From contig NZ_JFHD01000004.1 of NCBI RefSeq assembly GCF_000698575.1, positions 124,001 to 188,000 on the forward strand: a stretch of 64,000 nt of DNA, written 5' to 3'. The DNA comes from Caballeronia zhejiangensis (GTDB lineage: Bacteria; Pseudomonadota; Gammaproteobacteria; Burkholderiales; Burkholderiaceae). This document shows, piece after piece, positions 35,851 to 45,164 of the stretch; position 1 is the first letter of the stretch; each line of letters begins with the position of its first letter. The position numbers and the translations under genes were made by a program. Below the pieces are notes generated by a model. The model was not told where the DNA came from and made no database searches. It saw only the letters and a list, made by a program, of their open reading frames with translations.

Positions 35851-35888
35851 TTGGCTTTACATAATCAACATTATCAGAGTTTTAAGTG

Positions 35889-36258
35889 TAGGTCCCAAGT
35901 TCAAATGTCGTGTTTCTGCTAAGTAGAGATGTCGCGTTTTGGCGTAGGTTCGTCGCCACACAAGCGTTTCAGGAGCGCGGGCGATGAACACGATTGGGAC
36001 CATCACGATGTCGATGCGTGAACTGGACCGACTCAAGGCGATTCAGGCGGTCGCCGACGCGCGACTCAAACCCGAGCGTGCGGCCGAACGGCTGAACTTG
36101 AGCGTACGGCAAGTCGAACGCCTGGTGTGGCGTTACCACGCGGCCGGCGTGGCCGGTCTGGTGTCAGGCAAACGCGGACGCCCGAGCAACCATCAATTGC
36201 CCAACGGCGTGGCACAGCGCGCGCTGGCGTTGATCCGCGAACGCTACGAGGACTTCGG
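35889..36258 (+). mobile_element. 5' fragment of an ISNCY-like element
   Basis: The N-terminal part of a transposase starts at the ATG at 35984 and reads SMRELDRLKAIQAVADARL, then LNLSVRQVERLVWRYHAAGVAGLVSGKRGRPSNHQ, a helix-turn-helix of the kind found in ISNCY-type transposases. Upstream, two direct repeats ATGTCGTGTTT (35905) and ATGTCGCGTTT (35929) resemble transposase-binding repeats at an IS end. Similarity stops at about 36258, and the rest of the element is gone. The left border given is approximate. Confidence 0.65.
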
Positions 36259-36617
36259 GCCGAGCTGGCCGAGGTCGAAGCGGCCTTCGACGCGTACGAG
36301 ACCGCACTCGTCACGAACGACGTCGCGATGCTCGACGCGCTGTTTTTCGATACGCCGCATACGCTGCGCTACGGCGCCACGGAAAACCTCTACGGTTACA
36401 AGGCGATCCGCGCGTTCCGGGCTGCACGACCGGGCAAGACACTGGCGCGCACGGTGACCGCGCGCGTCGTGACCACATGCGGCGATGCCTTCCCGTCGCG
36501 AACATCGAGTTCCGGCGCGATGGCGATCCGCGCATCGGCCGGCAGACTCAAACGTGCGTGAAGATGCCCGAGGGATGGCGCGTCGCCAGCGCGCATGTAA
36601 GCTCGATGGGCGCGTAG
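36259..36617 (+). pseudogene. AtzH-like gene, 5'-fused to an IS fragment and frameshifted
   Basis: The frame from 36259 gives AELAEVEAAFDAYETALVTN and then FFDTPHTLRYGATENLYGYK, matching AtzH-like proteins (small NTF2-fold partners of amidases). Near 36493 one base seems to be missing; the next frame continues with VANIEFRRDGDPRIGRQTQT and MPEGWRVASAHVSSMGA to a TAG at 36615. The native start is missing because the gene is joined directly to the transposase fragment. Thus two lesions, and probably not functional. Confidence 0.75.
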
Positions 36618-36836
36618 CGGCGCGCCTGGCCGACTGCCTGACCAGCAGCGGCCGTTGCGCATCACCGTGAAATGCGTCATTGCGAGGTCAATTCCGTTCG
36701 CGCGACGCAACCCGATGAATATTCGATCTGCATCGGAAGCACGTCACTTGCTGCGCAAAGTCCAGCGACGATCGGAAAGAGGGTCGACGTCCGGCAAGTC
36801 ACGTCGATGCTGTGGCCGATGACCGGCTCGCCGACG

Positions 36837-37379
36837 TCAATCCAACGCCACGACCGCATCGAGCGCGCCGCCGACCATCGCGCGCAGCGTCGGCTGGATA
36901 GCGTCGGCTTTCTCCGGCAGATACACGAACGGCGGCGCTTCATCCATATACGCGGACTGACACATTTCCAGTTGGACCGCGTGAATCCCGTCCTGCGGCG
37001 CGCCGTAATGGCGCGTGATGAAGCCGCCCTTGAAGCGCCCGTTCGCGACCCACGTGTAATCGCTTTGCGCGGCCGCATCCGTCACCGCCCTCGTCACCGA
37101 TTCCGCCGCCGTCCTCCCATCCTGCGTGCCGATGTTCAGGTCTGGCAGCTTGCCGTCGAAAAGACGCGGCAGCACGCTCGCGATCGAGTGCCCTTCCCAC
37201 AGCAGCACGTTCCCGTGCATGTCGCGCAGACGCACAAGCTCGGCGGCGATCGCATCGTGATACGGCTGCCAGTACGCTGTCACGCGACGCTGCTTTTCGG
37301 CGGCATCGGGAGCGCAGCCTTCACGATTCACCTGCTCGCCGCGAAACGTCAGATCGGGGCACAGGCCGGTCGTCGTCTG
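36837..37379 (-). pseudogene. hutG: N-formylglutamate deformylase, 5'-truncated
   Basis: Residues from QTTTGLCPD onward match HutG-type N-formylglutamate amidohydrolase: NVLLWEGHSIASVLPRLFDG, DLNIGTQDGRTAA and RFKGGFITRHYGAPQDG. The first 85 or so residues of the enzyme, including the first metal-binding region, are missing, and the sequence 5' of about 37380 is unrelated. A second truncated copy lies at 43472 on the other strand. Confidence 0.82.
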
Positions 37380-37484
37380 GCAAAACCTCATCCCGCAGCC
37401 ACGCCTCGATTGCGCGGTCACGCTCGCGTAATGCACCAAGCGCAAGGCACATGACTACTTCGGCCGAAAAGAAACGTCGGCGCG

Positions 37485-38594
37485 TCAGAAAATATGCATC
37501 ATGCCGATGTACGCGCCCGTCTGGGATTGCCCCGCGAGCGGACTCGTGCCCGGATCGGCGTCGCGCGGCGTGGCGAAGACGGAGAACGTACCGTTCGCGC
37601 TGTTGCGCACGTAAGCGACCGTGCTGTACAGAAATGTGCGCTTGGTGAAGTTATAGGTCGTGCCGAGCACATAGAGCATCGCGTGGCTCGCCGGGTCATG
37701 CGATGCGTCGCCGCCGCCCTCGCCCACGTGGACATAGAAGCCCGCCGCCGTGACGGCCCAAGCGGGCGTCGCCTGATAGGTCGCGCCGAGCCAATAGTGA
37801 TCGGCGGTGCTGGAGAGGCCCGCGGGCGTGTCGGGCGCGGAATAGTGCGTGTAGGCGGCCTGCACTTTCCATCGATCCACCTTCAGGTTCGCGCCCACGA
37901 AGAGTTCGCGCGACGCCTGAAATACGTTGTTCATCTGGCCATTCTGGCTGCGCAGTTCGTCATAGATGCCGCGCACGTCGAAAAGCGGCGAGTGGTAAGT
38001 CAGCATGATGCCGTCCGAGCGGCCGAACTCGCCCGCCGCGCCGGAGTTGAACGCGCCCGCCTGACCGCCCAGCGAGTACTGTCCTTGCACGTCGAATCCA
38101 TGAAACACGGGGCTGTGATATTCGACGTTGTTGCTCGTCTGCTGCCAGTTGCGTCCGCGCACGAGTGATGCCGATGACACCGCCTGTTGCACGAAGGGAT
38201 CGAATTCCCAGACGCCGTCGCTGTCAATGAACAGATTGCGGCCCGCCTGCAACTGCCCGTATGTCTTCGAGCTCAGTCCGACATAGGCGCGGCGCGACCA
38301 GAGACGTCCGCCCCCCGTGGTGCCGTTCATGATCTGGATCGCAGTTTCGAGATTGAACACCGACGTCAGGCCGCCGCCTAGATCTTCGTTGCCTTTGAGG
38401 CCCCACATGCTGGTGCCCCAGTCGCCGCCCTCGGCGCTCCATCGCGCGGATGTGCCGCCGGTACCGTTCGCGATGTGATTCAGATATTCGATGCCCCCGT
38501 CGAGGCGTCCATACATCGTGACGCTGGATTGCGCCATGGCGCCCGACGCGACAAAGGTGAAACCGACCACCGCTTTCCGTACACAACCTTTCAT
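37485..38594 (-). CDS. Gram-negative porin (Burkholderia type)
   Basis: 369 residues. Signal peptide about 1-21 (VVGFTFVASGAMAQ), then SSVTMYGRLDGGIEYL, the usual first strand of Burkholderiales trimeric porins (Porin_4). Alternating strands follow, and the protein ends in GMMHIF with the terminal Phe needed for outer-membrane insertion. It is intact amid decayed genes. The substrate is unspecific or unknown. The ATG at 38594 gives the standard signal peptide. Confidence 0.92.
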   Translation of the reverse strand: MKGCVRKAVVGFTFVASGAMAQSSVTMYGRLDGGIEYLNHIANGTGGTSARWSAEGGDWGTSMWGLKGNEDLGGGLTSVFNLETAIQIMNGTTGGGRLWSRRAYVGLSSKTYGQLQAGRNLFIDSDGVWEFDPFVQQAVSSASLVRGRNWQQTSNNVEYHSPVFHGFDVQGQYSLGGQAGAFNSGAAGEFGRSDGIMLTYHSPLFDVRGIYDELRSQNGQMNNVFQASRELFVGANLKVDRWKVQAAYTHYSAPDTPAGLSSTADHYWLGATYQATPAWAVTAAGFYVHVGEGGGDASHDPASHAMLYVLGTTYNFTKRTFLYSTVAYVRNSANGTFSVFATPRDADPGTSPLAGQSQTGAYIGMMHIF

Positions 38595-38934
38595 GTTCGG
38601 TTCGACTCCGTTGGGGGTCCGCTCGGATGCGCGGAACCGATGCACGCGAACATAGCACCATCGCGAGAACTCGGCACAGATCCAGTAACCGCAACGGTCA
38701 AGAACTAGAAGATGATCTCAATCGAAGTCCGTTTGCTGCGTCCCGCGCAGCTAGCGATCCAACGGGCAGCCGCGAGCAGCCATACTTCAGCCGGTCGAGG
38801 TCGCCATCGGCGATGCTACTTGTTTCGCCAAGCAAGCTCGCTTTCAGTCCCGAACGTCGCTAAGACCTTAGCGCGCACGTCGGACCTCATAGTCGACACA
38901 GCTACGAAGGTAAGAACGTTCCATCCACCCTTTC

Positions 38935-39138
38935 GTGCTCAAGGGGACGAACCGCTATCAGGCCGGCTCGGTTGACTATCTCAATGTCGCCAGCGCGCAG
39001 ACCATTGCGCTCGAGAACCAGCGCAACGGCGAGACGATCGAAGCGCGCCGACTGAATGCTAGCGTTCGACTGCTCAAGGCGCTCGGAGGCGGCTGGGATC
39101 GCACGGCGCTGCGCGACACGGCGGCCGCAGCGCAATGA
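38935..39138 (+). pseudogene. Remnant C-terminus of an OprM/NodT-type efflux outer-membrane protein
   Basis: Sixty-odd codons read RYQAGSVDYLNVASAQTIALEN, then RRLNASVRLLKALGGGWD. This is the conserved end of RND efflux outer-membrane factors. The other 400 residues are absent. Confidence 0.75.
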
Positions 39139-39453
39139 CACCGTTGTCGTTTTGGCACTAGCTTCTCCGACCTTCAAACCTCCGTACAGACAGGAATTAG
39201 CAAATTCCTGCTGTACGTGGAATCGAGGCATGGTCATCGGATCGACGCCTGCATTCGCGTACGCCCTGATGCGCGCCAGCGGCCTCTGACTAAGCAACCT
39301 CGGCTTTCGACGGCGCCTCACAGAAAGACCGTTGATATTGAGGGAATGAAGGCGATCGCGATCAATCCGAGAAGCAACATACCGAGGTAAATCCAGATTC
39401 GCCTCGAAGCGCAGGCGAGCTCCAGAAAGCCGCGCCGCGCGAGATTTTCATGC
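39139..39453. other. Gap in decayed region with a strong hairpin
   Basis: About 315 bp between two gene remnants. It contains the long inverted repeat at 39183-39217; otherwise nothing was recognised. Confidence 0.5.
39183..39217. repeat. 35-bp inverted repeat (hairpin)
   Basis: CGTACAG-A-CAGGAATT and AATTCCTG-CTGTACG pair over 15 bp with a single bulged A and a four-base loop. No T-run follows, so it is not a standard terminator. It may be an IS or integron-related scar or a protein-binding site. Confidence 0.7.
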
Positions 39454-40419
39454 TCAGGCTGCCTCCGTCTTGCCGACCATGTGCCCGGATCGTCCTTTGC
39501 GCGTCAAGAGCAGCAACGTTGCGACACTGACGAGCGTAAGGATGGCAAGCGGCATGAGCGCGAGGGAGTAACTGCCCGTTGCCTCCTTAACCCAGCCGTA
39601 GACGTTCACCATGAGGCCGCCACCAAGCAGATTTGCGATGGCGTTAATCGTTGCAAGGCCCGCCGCCGCCGCGCTGCCGGAGAGCATGTCGCCAGAGAGC
39701 GCCCAGAAAGGCCCTTTGAACGCATAAGCACCGACCAAAACGGCACAGAGCAGGCAGATCGTCGGGAGCACGGCGCCGCTAAGCGACGTGGCGAATAGGC
39801 CCATACCGATAAGAAGCATCGGAATGACTGTGTGCCAGCGACGTTCCTTTACTCGGTCAGAGCGTCGGCCCCAATAGACCATCAACACGCACGCCAACGC
39901 GTAGGGTACGGAGTTAATGAGGCCTGTCTGCATAACGGTCAGGCCGTACGACTTGAGCAATTGTGGCTGCCACACGTTCAGGGTGCTACCCGCAGCCGAC
40001 GCGCAGGTATCGACAAGAGCAAGGCAAAGGACGTAGCGGTTTCGGAAGAGCTTCGTCAGCGGCATATCCAAGACTTTTTTTGGCGCCTTCGTCTCTGTCG
40101 CAAGTTCATTGGCGAGCCACGTGCGCTCTTCCTCCTTGAGCCATCTCGCTTGCTCCGGCTTGTTAGTCAAGAAGAACAGGCACATCAGACCAAGAAGCAC
40201 AGTCGGCAGGCCTTCAAGGATAAAAAGCCAGTGCCATCCGCGCATCCCTGCGATTCCATCCATTTGCAGAAGCAGTGCGGATAGTGGTGAACCGACGAAG
40301 TTACCAAGCGGGATCGCCACCATGAATATAGCAACGATGCGAGCGCGGTACGACGCCGGAATCCAGTACGAGAGGTACAGTAGGACCCCCGGAAAGAAAC
40401 CAGCCTCGGCAGCACGCAT
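39454..40419 (-). pseudogene. MFS transporter lacking its N-terminal quarter
   Basis: About 320 residues of an anion:cation symporter-type MFS protein, beginning inside transmembrane region 4 (AAEAGFFPGVLLYLSYWIP). The first 105 or so residues are gone, and the sequence 5' of 40419 belongs to something else. The remaining frame is intact to its stop, so truncation is fairly recent. Without the first three helices it should not work. Confidence 0.8.
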
Positions 40420-40668
40420 GGTGCCGAGATTCCGTACGTATTCAACACCCCTTCGTAGACGCGCTTGAGTTCATCGGCGTGCACATGGCTGTTCGGTTCG
40501 CTCGGCAATCAGAACGCGCGGCTCTCACCTCGCTGCCCGCGTCAAGTTTCTGGATTGACCTCGCCCAGAACGGTCAAATGCCTCTTCCTCCCTGGTAGCA
40601 CGCGCTATAACATGCGCTGTCGCGTCTCGCGGAGAATCATCGATACGGGATCGAACAAATCCGTCGTG
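40417..40668 (+). pseudogene. Possible decayed C-terminus of a type-B carboxylesterase
   Basis: Short pieces in different frames resemble the end of carboxylesterases: HGAEIPYVFNTP (from 40417), a stop, then in the next frame SSFWIDLAQNGQMPLPPW, and later RRIIDTGSNKS. The order and spacing fit the family, but each piece is short. It is interrupted by at least two frameshifts. Confidence 0.4.
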
Positions 40669-40807
40669 CCCATGCGAACTGGTTGCGCCGCTCGTCGAAG
40701 CTCCGCTGGAAGTGTTTCGGAAGACGGGTGCGGACTGCGCCGTGTCGATGCCTCGCGCCGACGCTCACAGTGAGGCTTGCGGATGCGCGTGTCGCCCAGT
40801 CGCGGCG

Positions 40808-41704
40808 TTATCGCGCGTACTGTTCGAGCGCGTCAGCAAGGGCATCGAAGGTAGCGCGGCAGCGCGGGCTCGCGCGCAGATCTTCGTGCATCGTCACCCA
40901 CGTTTCGAGCCGGAGCGCGAACGCTTTCGACAGCACGCGTACGAGACCATCACGGCGCGCAATCGCGACATGACATCCGCCGATTCCCGCACCCGCGCGG
41001 ATCAGTGCGAGTTGCGCGAGATCGCTATCGGCGCGCATCGAAAACAACGCGTGACGAAAACCCGGCAACGTGCGGCTCACATCGCGAATGAACGCGTTTG
41101 GCTGGTCGTAGCCGATGACCGCGTGTTCTGCGAGCGCCGCCATGCTGCGCGGCGTGCCGTGACGGTCGAGATAATCGCGCCGCGCATGGAGCCCGACCTC
41201 GATCACGCCGACTCGCCGCGCGACGAGTTGCGTCTGGCGCGGGCGCACCATGCGCACGGCAATATCCACTTCGCGCCTCAGCAAGTCCTGCACGCGGTTC
41301 GACAGCACGAGTTCGACGATCAATCGCGGATGCCGCTCGCGCAGCGCGGCGATGACCGGCGGCAGCACTTCGACCCCGACCACTTCGCTCGCGGATACGC
41401 GCACGACGCCCTGCACGCCCGCGCCGTCGTCGCCCGTGTGGCCGCTCGCCGCGCGCTTGAGCGATGCCGCCGTACTCTGCATCGCTTCGGCGTGCGACTG
41501 TAATGCAAGCGCAACGTCGGTCGGCTGAAGCCCGTTCTGCGAGCGCGTAAATAGACTTACCTTCAGCGCCCGTTCGAGCGCTTCAACGTGCCGCCCAGCC
41601 GTCGGCTGCGTGATGCCGAGCGCGCGCGCTGCACCCGACAGCGAGCCCTCGCGCAGCACTGCGAGGAACGTTCGGTAAAGCTCCCAGCCGATGTCGTCTG
41701 CCAT
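40808..41704 (-). CDS. LysR-family transcriptional regulator
   Basis: 298 residues. The N-terminal winged helix-turn-helix reads WELYRTFLAVLREGSLSGAA, then RALGITQPTAGRHVEALE. The C-terminal effector domain has the usual two-lobe pattern (VRVSASEVVGVEVLPPVI, GVIEVGLHARRDYLDRHG). It is divergent from the NAD-epimerase gene at 41798 with 93 bp between, the standard layout for LysR regulation of the neighbour. Confidence 0.92.
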   Translation of the reverse strand: MADDIGWELYRTFLAVLREGSLSGAARALGITQPTAGRHVEALERALKVSLFTRSQNGLQPTDVALALQSHAEAMQSTAASLKRAASGHTGDDGAGVQGVVRVSASEVVGVEVLPPVIAALRERHPRLIVELVLSNRVQDLLRREVDIAVRMVRPRQTQLVARRVGVIEVGLHARRDYLDRHGTPRSMAALAEHAVIGYDQPNAFIRDVSRTLPGFRHALFSMRADSDLAQLALIRAGAGIGGCHVAIARRDGLVRVLSKAFALRLETWVTMHEDLRASPRCRATFDALADALEQYAR

Positions 41705-41797
41705 ACGTTTTTGAATATCGGATCAACGAGGTTCGCCAATTTTAATGTGTCCGCGAAGGGCGGAGAATGGCGTCATCGACAACCTGGGAGGCGTGAC

Positions 41798-42796
41798 ATG
41801 GCGCAAGGCGAAACGGTTCTGGTACTTGGGGCGACGGGCGGCATCGGCGGGGAAGTTGCGCGGCAATTGCGCGATGGGGGCTGGCGCGTGCACGGGCTGC
41901 GGCGTGGCGCGGGGGCATCGAAGGGCGACGGCATCGAATGGATTCACGGCGACGCGATGAACGCGGCCGACGTGATGCGCGCGGCACAGGGCGTATCCGT
42001 GATCGTGCACGCGGTAAATCCGCCAGGCTATAAGCGCTGGGCCGAACTGGTGCTGCCGATGACCGACAACACCATCGCGGCGGCGAAGGCGCAGGGCGCT
42101 ACCATCGTGTTGCCGGGCACGGTCTACAACTTCGGGCCGGACGCGTTTCCATTCATCGACGAAGACGCGCCACAGCATCCCGTCACGCGCAAAGGCGCGA
42201 TTCGCGTGGAAATGGAAGCGCGTCTGCAACGCGCGAGCAAGGAAGGTGCGCGAGTGCTGATCGTGCGCGCGGGCGATTTCTTCGGGCCAAGAGCGGGCAA
42301 TAACTGGCTCGCGCAAGGACTCGTGAAGCCAGGAAAGCCGGTGGCGAAGGTCAGCAATCCGGGTGCGCGTGGCATCGGGCATCAATGGGCGTATCTACCC
42401 GATGTCGCTCGCACGATGGTTGAACTGCTTGCGCACCGCCATTCGCTCGATGCGTTCGCGCGCTTTCACATGAGCGGTCATTGGGACGAGGACGGCACCG
42501 GCTTTGCCGACGCGATCCGTCGCGTGGTCGCGCGGCGCACCGGGCGGGCGCCCGCTGTCGTCGGCTTTCCGTGGTGGCTGCTCGCGCTTGCCGCGCCGTT
42601 CAACGTAACATTCAGGGAGCTTCAGGAAATGCGCTATCTATGGACGACGTCCGTGCATCTGAATAACGCGCGGCTCGTGCAGACGCTCGGCCACGAGCCG
42701 CATACACCGCTGGACGTGGCCGTCGAAAAGACGCTAATCGGCCTCGGATGTCTCGCGCCTGATGTTCGAGCTTCGCTATCGAGCCTCGCTCCGTAA
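41798..42796 (+). CDS. NAD(P)-dependent epimerase/dehydratase-type protein
   Basis: 332 residues. Rossmann motif LGATGGIGGEVARQL near the N-terminus, then VIVHAVNPPGYKRW, and the middle part of the extended SDR fold. The usual YxxxK pair is replaced (VTRKGAIR), so it is an atypical SDR and may bind NADP without classical epimerase activity. GGGAGG precedes the ATG. It is likely regulated by the divergent LysR protein. Substrate unknown. Confidence 0.85.
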   Translation: MAQGETVLVLGATGGIGGEVARQLRDGGWRVHGLRRGAGASKGDGIEWIHGDAMNAADVMRAAQGVSVIVHAVNPPGYKRWAELVLPMTDNTIAAAKAQGATIVLPGTVYNFGPDAFPFIDEDAPQHPVTRKGAIRVEMEARLQRASKEGARVLIVRAGDFFGPRAGNNWLAQGLVKPGKPVAKVSNPGARGIGHQWAYLPDVARTMVELLAHRHSLDAFARFHMSGHWDEDGTGFADAIRRVVARRTGRAPAVVGFPWWLLALAAPFNVTFRELQEMRYLWTTSVHLNNARLVQTLGHEPHTPLDVAVEKTLIGLGCLAPDVRASLSSLAP

Positions 42797-43471
42797 AGCG
42801 AGCGGCCGTTAAGATCCCCGCAGTACGTGAGCCTGCCGTCCGGCTAAGCATTCTGGCTTCCGCGCAATGCGGACGATGCTCGACTGGTAGCGTATTCAGG
42901 AACGGGTTCGCTCGGCTCGAAACTGTCGCACGACGAAACCTTCGAGCCCGCCCCACGAATCGCGTGTGCCTGACCGAGGGTGATTCTTCGGGCGGTTGAT
43001 TGTCTTGCCCCCTTCTCAAAGGCATATCCTGAAGATGGTGACCTGAGATGTTCTTGAAGGCGGACGGAAACGCAGACGATTAGTTGCGCTCTGTGTTTCC
43101 TCGCGATTGTCGCCGGTTCACCAGCCATGGCCGAGTGGCAGGCGCCGGGCTGTTTCGACCGGCACATGCCTTGTGTCCTCAAGCGAATCGCCGGTGGAAC
43201 TACCTGGCCCCACACAAGAGCGGACGTTGAACTGGAATCGACGCAATCGCGCCCTCGGAGAATCGCCCGTCTCCGCCCGCCACGTCTCACCGGTCATACC
43301 CCGGTGGCCGGCTCAAATCCACTGGTCGTTCGCGACAGTACGCTCGCTTGCCGCGCCGTCGCCTGTGTTCACGACACCTCGCGGCTCGATAAGCAGCAGC
43401 TTGACTTCTGCGTTTGCACAGGGCTTGTGCTCGACTCCCTTCGGAACGACTCCCAACTGTCCGGCACGTCG
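42797..43471. other. Decayed stretch, nothing clearly recognised
   Basis: About 675 bp between the epimerase gene and the second deformylase remnant. Several open frames run through both strands, but none has a recognisable family. Confidence 0.45.
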
Positions 43472-43918
43472 TATCACGACGCCCTTCAGGAAGAGCTGAC
43501 GCGCCTGCGCAGCCAGCATCGGAATGTGCTGCTCTGGGAAGCGCACTCGATCGCGAGCGTGCTGCCGCGCCTTTTCGAAGGCAAGCTTCCGGACTTCAAC
43601 ATCGGTACGCAGGATGGCCGCACCGCCGCGCCCTCCGTGCAGGAAGCAATACAGCGCGTCGCAGCGGCGAGTCCGTTCACATGGATTGCGAACGGCCGCT
43701 TCAAGGGCGGCTTTATCACGCGGCACGCCGGCGCGCCGCAGGACGGCGTGCATGCGGTGCAACTGGAGATGTGCCAGTCCACCTATATGAGCGAAAACGC
43801 ACCGTTCCACTATCTGCCCGAGGTCGCGAAGAAAGTGGAGCCGGTGGTACGCGGCATGGTGAATGGCGCGCTCGACGCAATCGTCAAGCTGACTGCGAAC
43901 GCCTCGCGGGCGAAATGA
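43472..43918 (+). pseudogene. hutG: N-formylglutamate deformylase, 5'-truncated (second copy)
   Basis: 148 codons from YHDALQEELTRLRSQH to the stop match the C-terminal 55% of HutG: NVLLWEAHSIASVLPRLFEG, DFNIGTQDGRTAAPS and RFKGGFITRHAGAPQDG. The N-terminal half is missing. It is close to, but not identical with, the remnant at 36837. A 10-bp hairpin follows its stop. Confidence 0.82.
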
Positions 43919-43921
43919 GCG

Positions 43922-43949
43922 CGAGACGTCCTTGCCGCAGGACGTCTCG
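43922..43949 (+). terminator. Hairpin after the truncated deformylase
   Basis: CGAGACGTCC and GGACGTCTCG form a perfect 10-bp stem with an eight-base loop, four bases after the stop codon. No T-run follows. It may be the old terminator of the deformylase operon. Confidence 0.5.
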
Positions 43950-44120
43950 GCAATACCTTCTGAACACCACGAGCAGAGACGCTCTGGCCAATACACGCTT
44001 GCCGAGCTTCATCAGCGCTCGGAGCAGGCGATCAGGCTGGCGGGCGACGAGCCAACCGCATTCAACGCGCCGTGTACCCGCAGATTCATTCGTCGTGTTT
44101 CCATCTCCGATGATACGTGC

Positions 44121-45140
44121 CTACTTCTTCCCATCCACGACGGCGACGACCTCGTCGCGCGTGTACTCCTTGTTCGCCAATGCACCAACCGGCGTTTTGG
44201 CCAGCACCGCGTCGAGTTCCTCCGGCTTCACTTCCAGAACCGGCATACGGATGTCGTGCGGCATCTTCTTGCCGGCGAGAAGCTGCTGCGTCACCCAGAA
44301 GGCGAACGAGGACGCGCCCGGCGGAATCGTCACCGACATCGTCTCGTAACCGCTCTTCTTCTGTTCGGCCCACCAGGCGAGTTCTTCCTGCCGGTTGCCG
44401 AGAATGATGATCGGCGTCGGCCGCCCCGCGGCCTTGAGCGCCTGCGCGGTGCCGAAGCCGTCGCCCCCTTGCGTGAGCACGCCGTCGACCTTCGGCAAAG
44501 TCGGCAGGATGCCCGCGACCTGCTTCTGCGCGACGGTCTGCGTCCAGTCCCCGTGCACCGAACCGACGATCTTCATCCCCGGATACTTCTTGAGTTCGTC
44601 GACGATGCCCTGATGAATCTCGTCGTCCACGGAGACGCCCGCGAGTCCGCGAATTTCGAGCAAGTTGCCCTTGCCGTTCAGCCGCTTCGCCAAGTAATCG
44701 ACCTGCATGCGGCCCATGCCCTGAAAATCCACGGCAATGCGATACGCGCACGGCTCGGTTGCGATGCCATCGAACGATACGACCGTCACGCCCGCGCCGC
44801 ATGCCTGCTTGATGACGCCGTTGAGCGCCGTGGGCGAAACGGCATCGACGGCGATGGCCTTGAAGCCTTGCAAGATGAGATTCTGGATCTGCTGAACCTG
44901 CTCTGTCGCCTGGCTTTCGGCTGTCGTGAAGCTGGGCGCCGCCGCGACGACCTTCTGCTTCACGGCCGGATCGGCGACGTTGGCCCAGCTCTTGAGCATC
45001 TGCTGGCGCCAGCTATTGCCCGCGTAGTTGTTCGACAGCGCGATCTTCATCGACGACGTATCGCCCGTCGCGACCTGCGCCGACGCGCCCGCCGATGCCG
45101 CGACCAGGCACAGCGCCACGGCCAGTGTTGTGATTCTCAT
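44121..45140 (-). CDS. Sugar ABC transporter substrate-binding protein (paralogue 1)
   Basis: 339 residues. Signal peptide about 1-22 (AVALCLVAASAGASAQ). The mature part has the RbsB/periplasmic sugar-binding fold: IALSNNYAGNSWRQQMLKSW, LILQGFKAIAVDAVSPTALN and VVSFDGIATEPC. It is the last gene of the operon, after the SMP-30 gene. It shares most of its length with the binding protein at the other end of the operon (49546-50580). AGGAG precedes the ATG. Confidence 0.9.
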   Translation of the reverse strand: MRITTLAVALCLVAASAGASAQVATGDTSSMKIALSNNYAGNSWRQQMLKSWANVADPAVKQKVVAAAPSFTTAESQATEQVQQIQNLILQGFKAIAVDAVSPTALNGVIKQACGAGVTVVSFDGIATEPCAYRIAVDFQGMGRMQVDYLAKRLNGKGNLLEIRGLAGVSVDDEIHQGIVDELKKYPGMKIVGSVHGDWTQTVAQKQVAGILPTLPKVDGVLTQGGDGFGTAQALKAAGRPTPIIILGNRQEELAWWAEQKKSGYETMSVTIPPGASSFAFWVTQQLLAGKKMPHDIRMPVLEVKPEELDAVLAKTPVGALANKEYTRDEVVAVVDGKK

Positions 45141-45164
45141 GCTCGTCTCCTGTTATTGATGTTT

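Noticed and set aside
40185..40508. 107-codon minus-strand frame overlapping the MFS remnant edge
   Set aside because: Composed of the shadow of the MFS remnant and of the possible esterase remnant; no family of its own.
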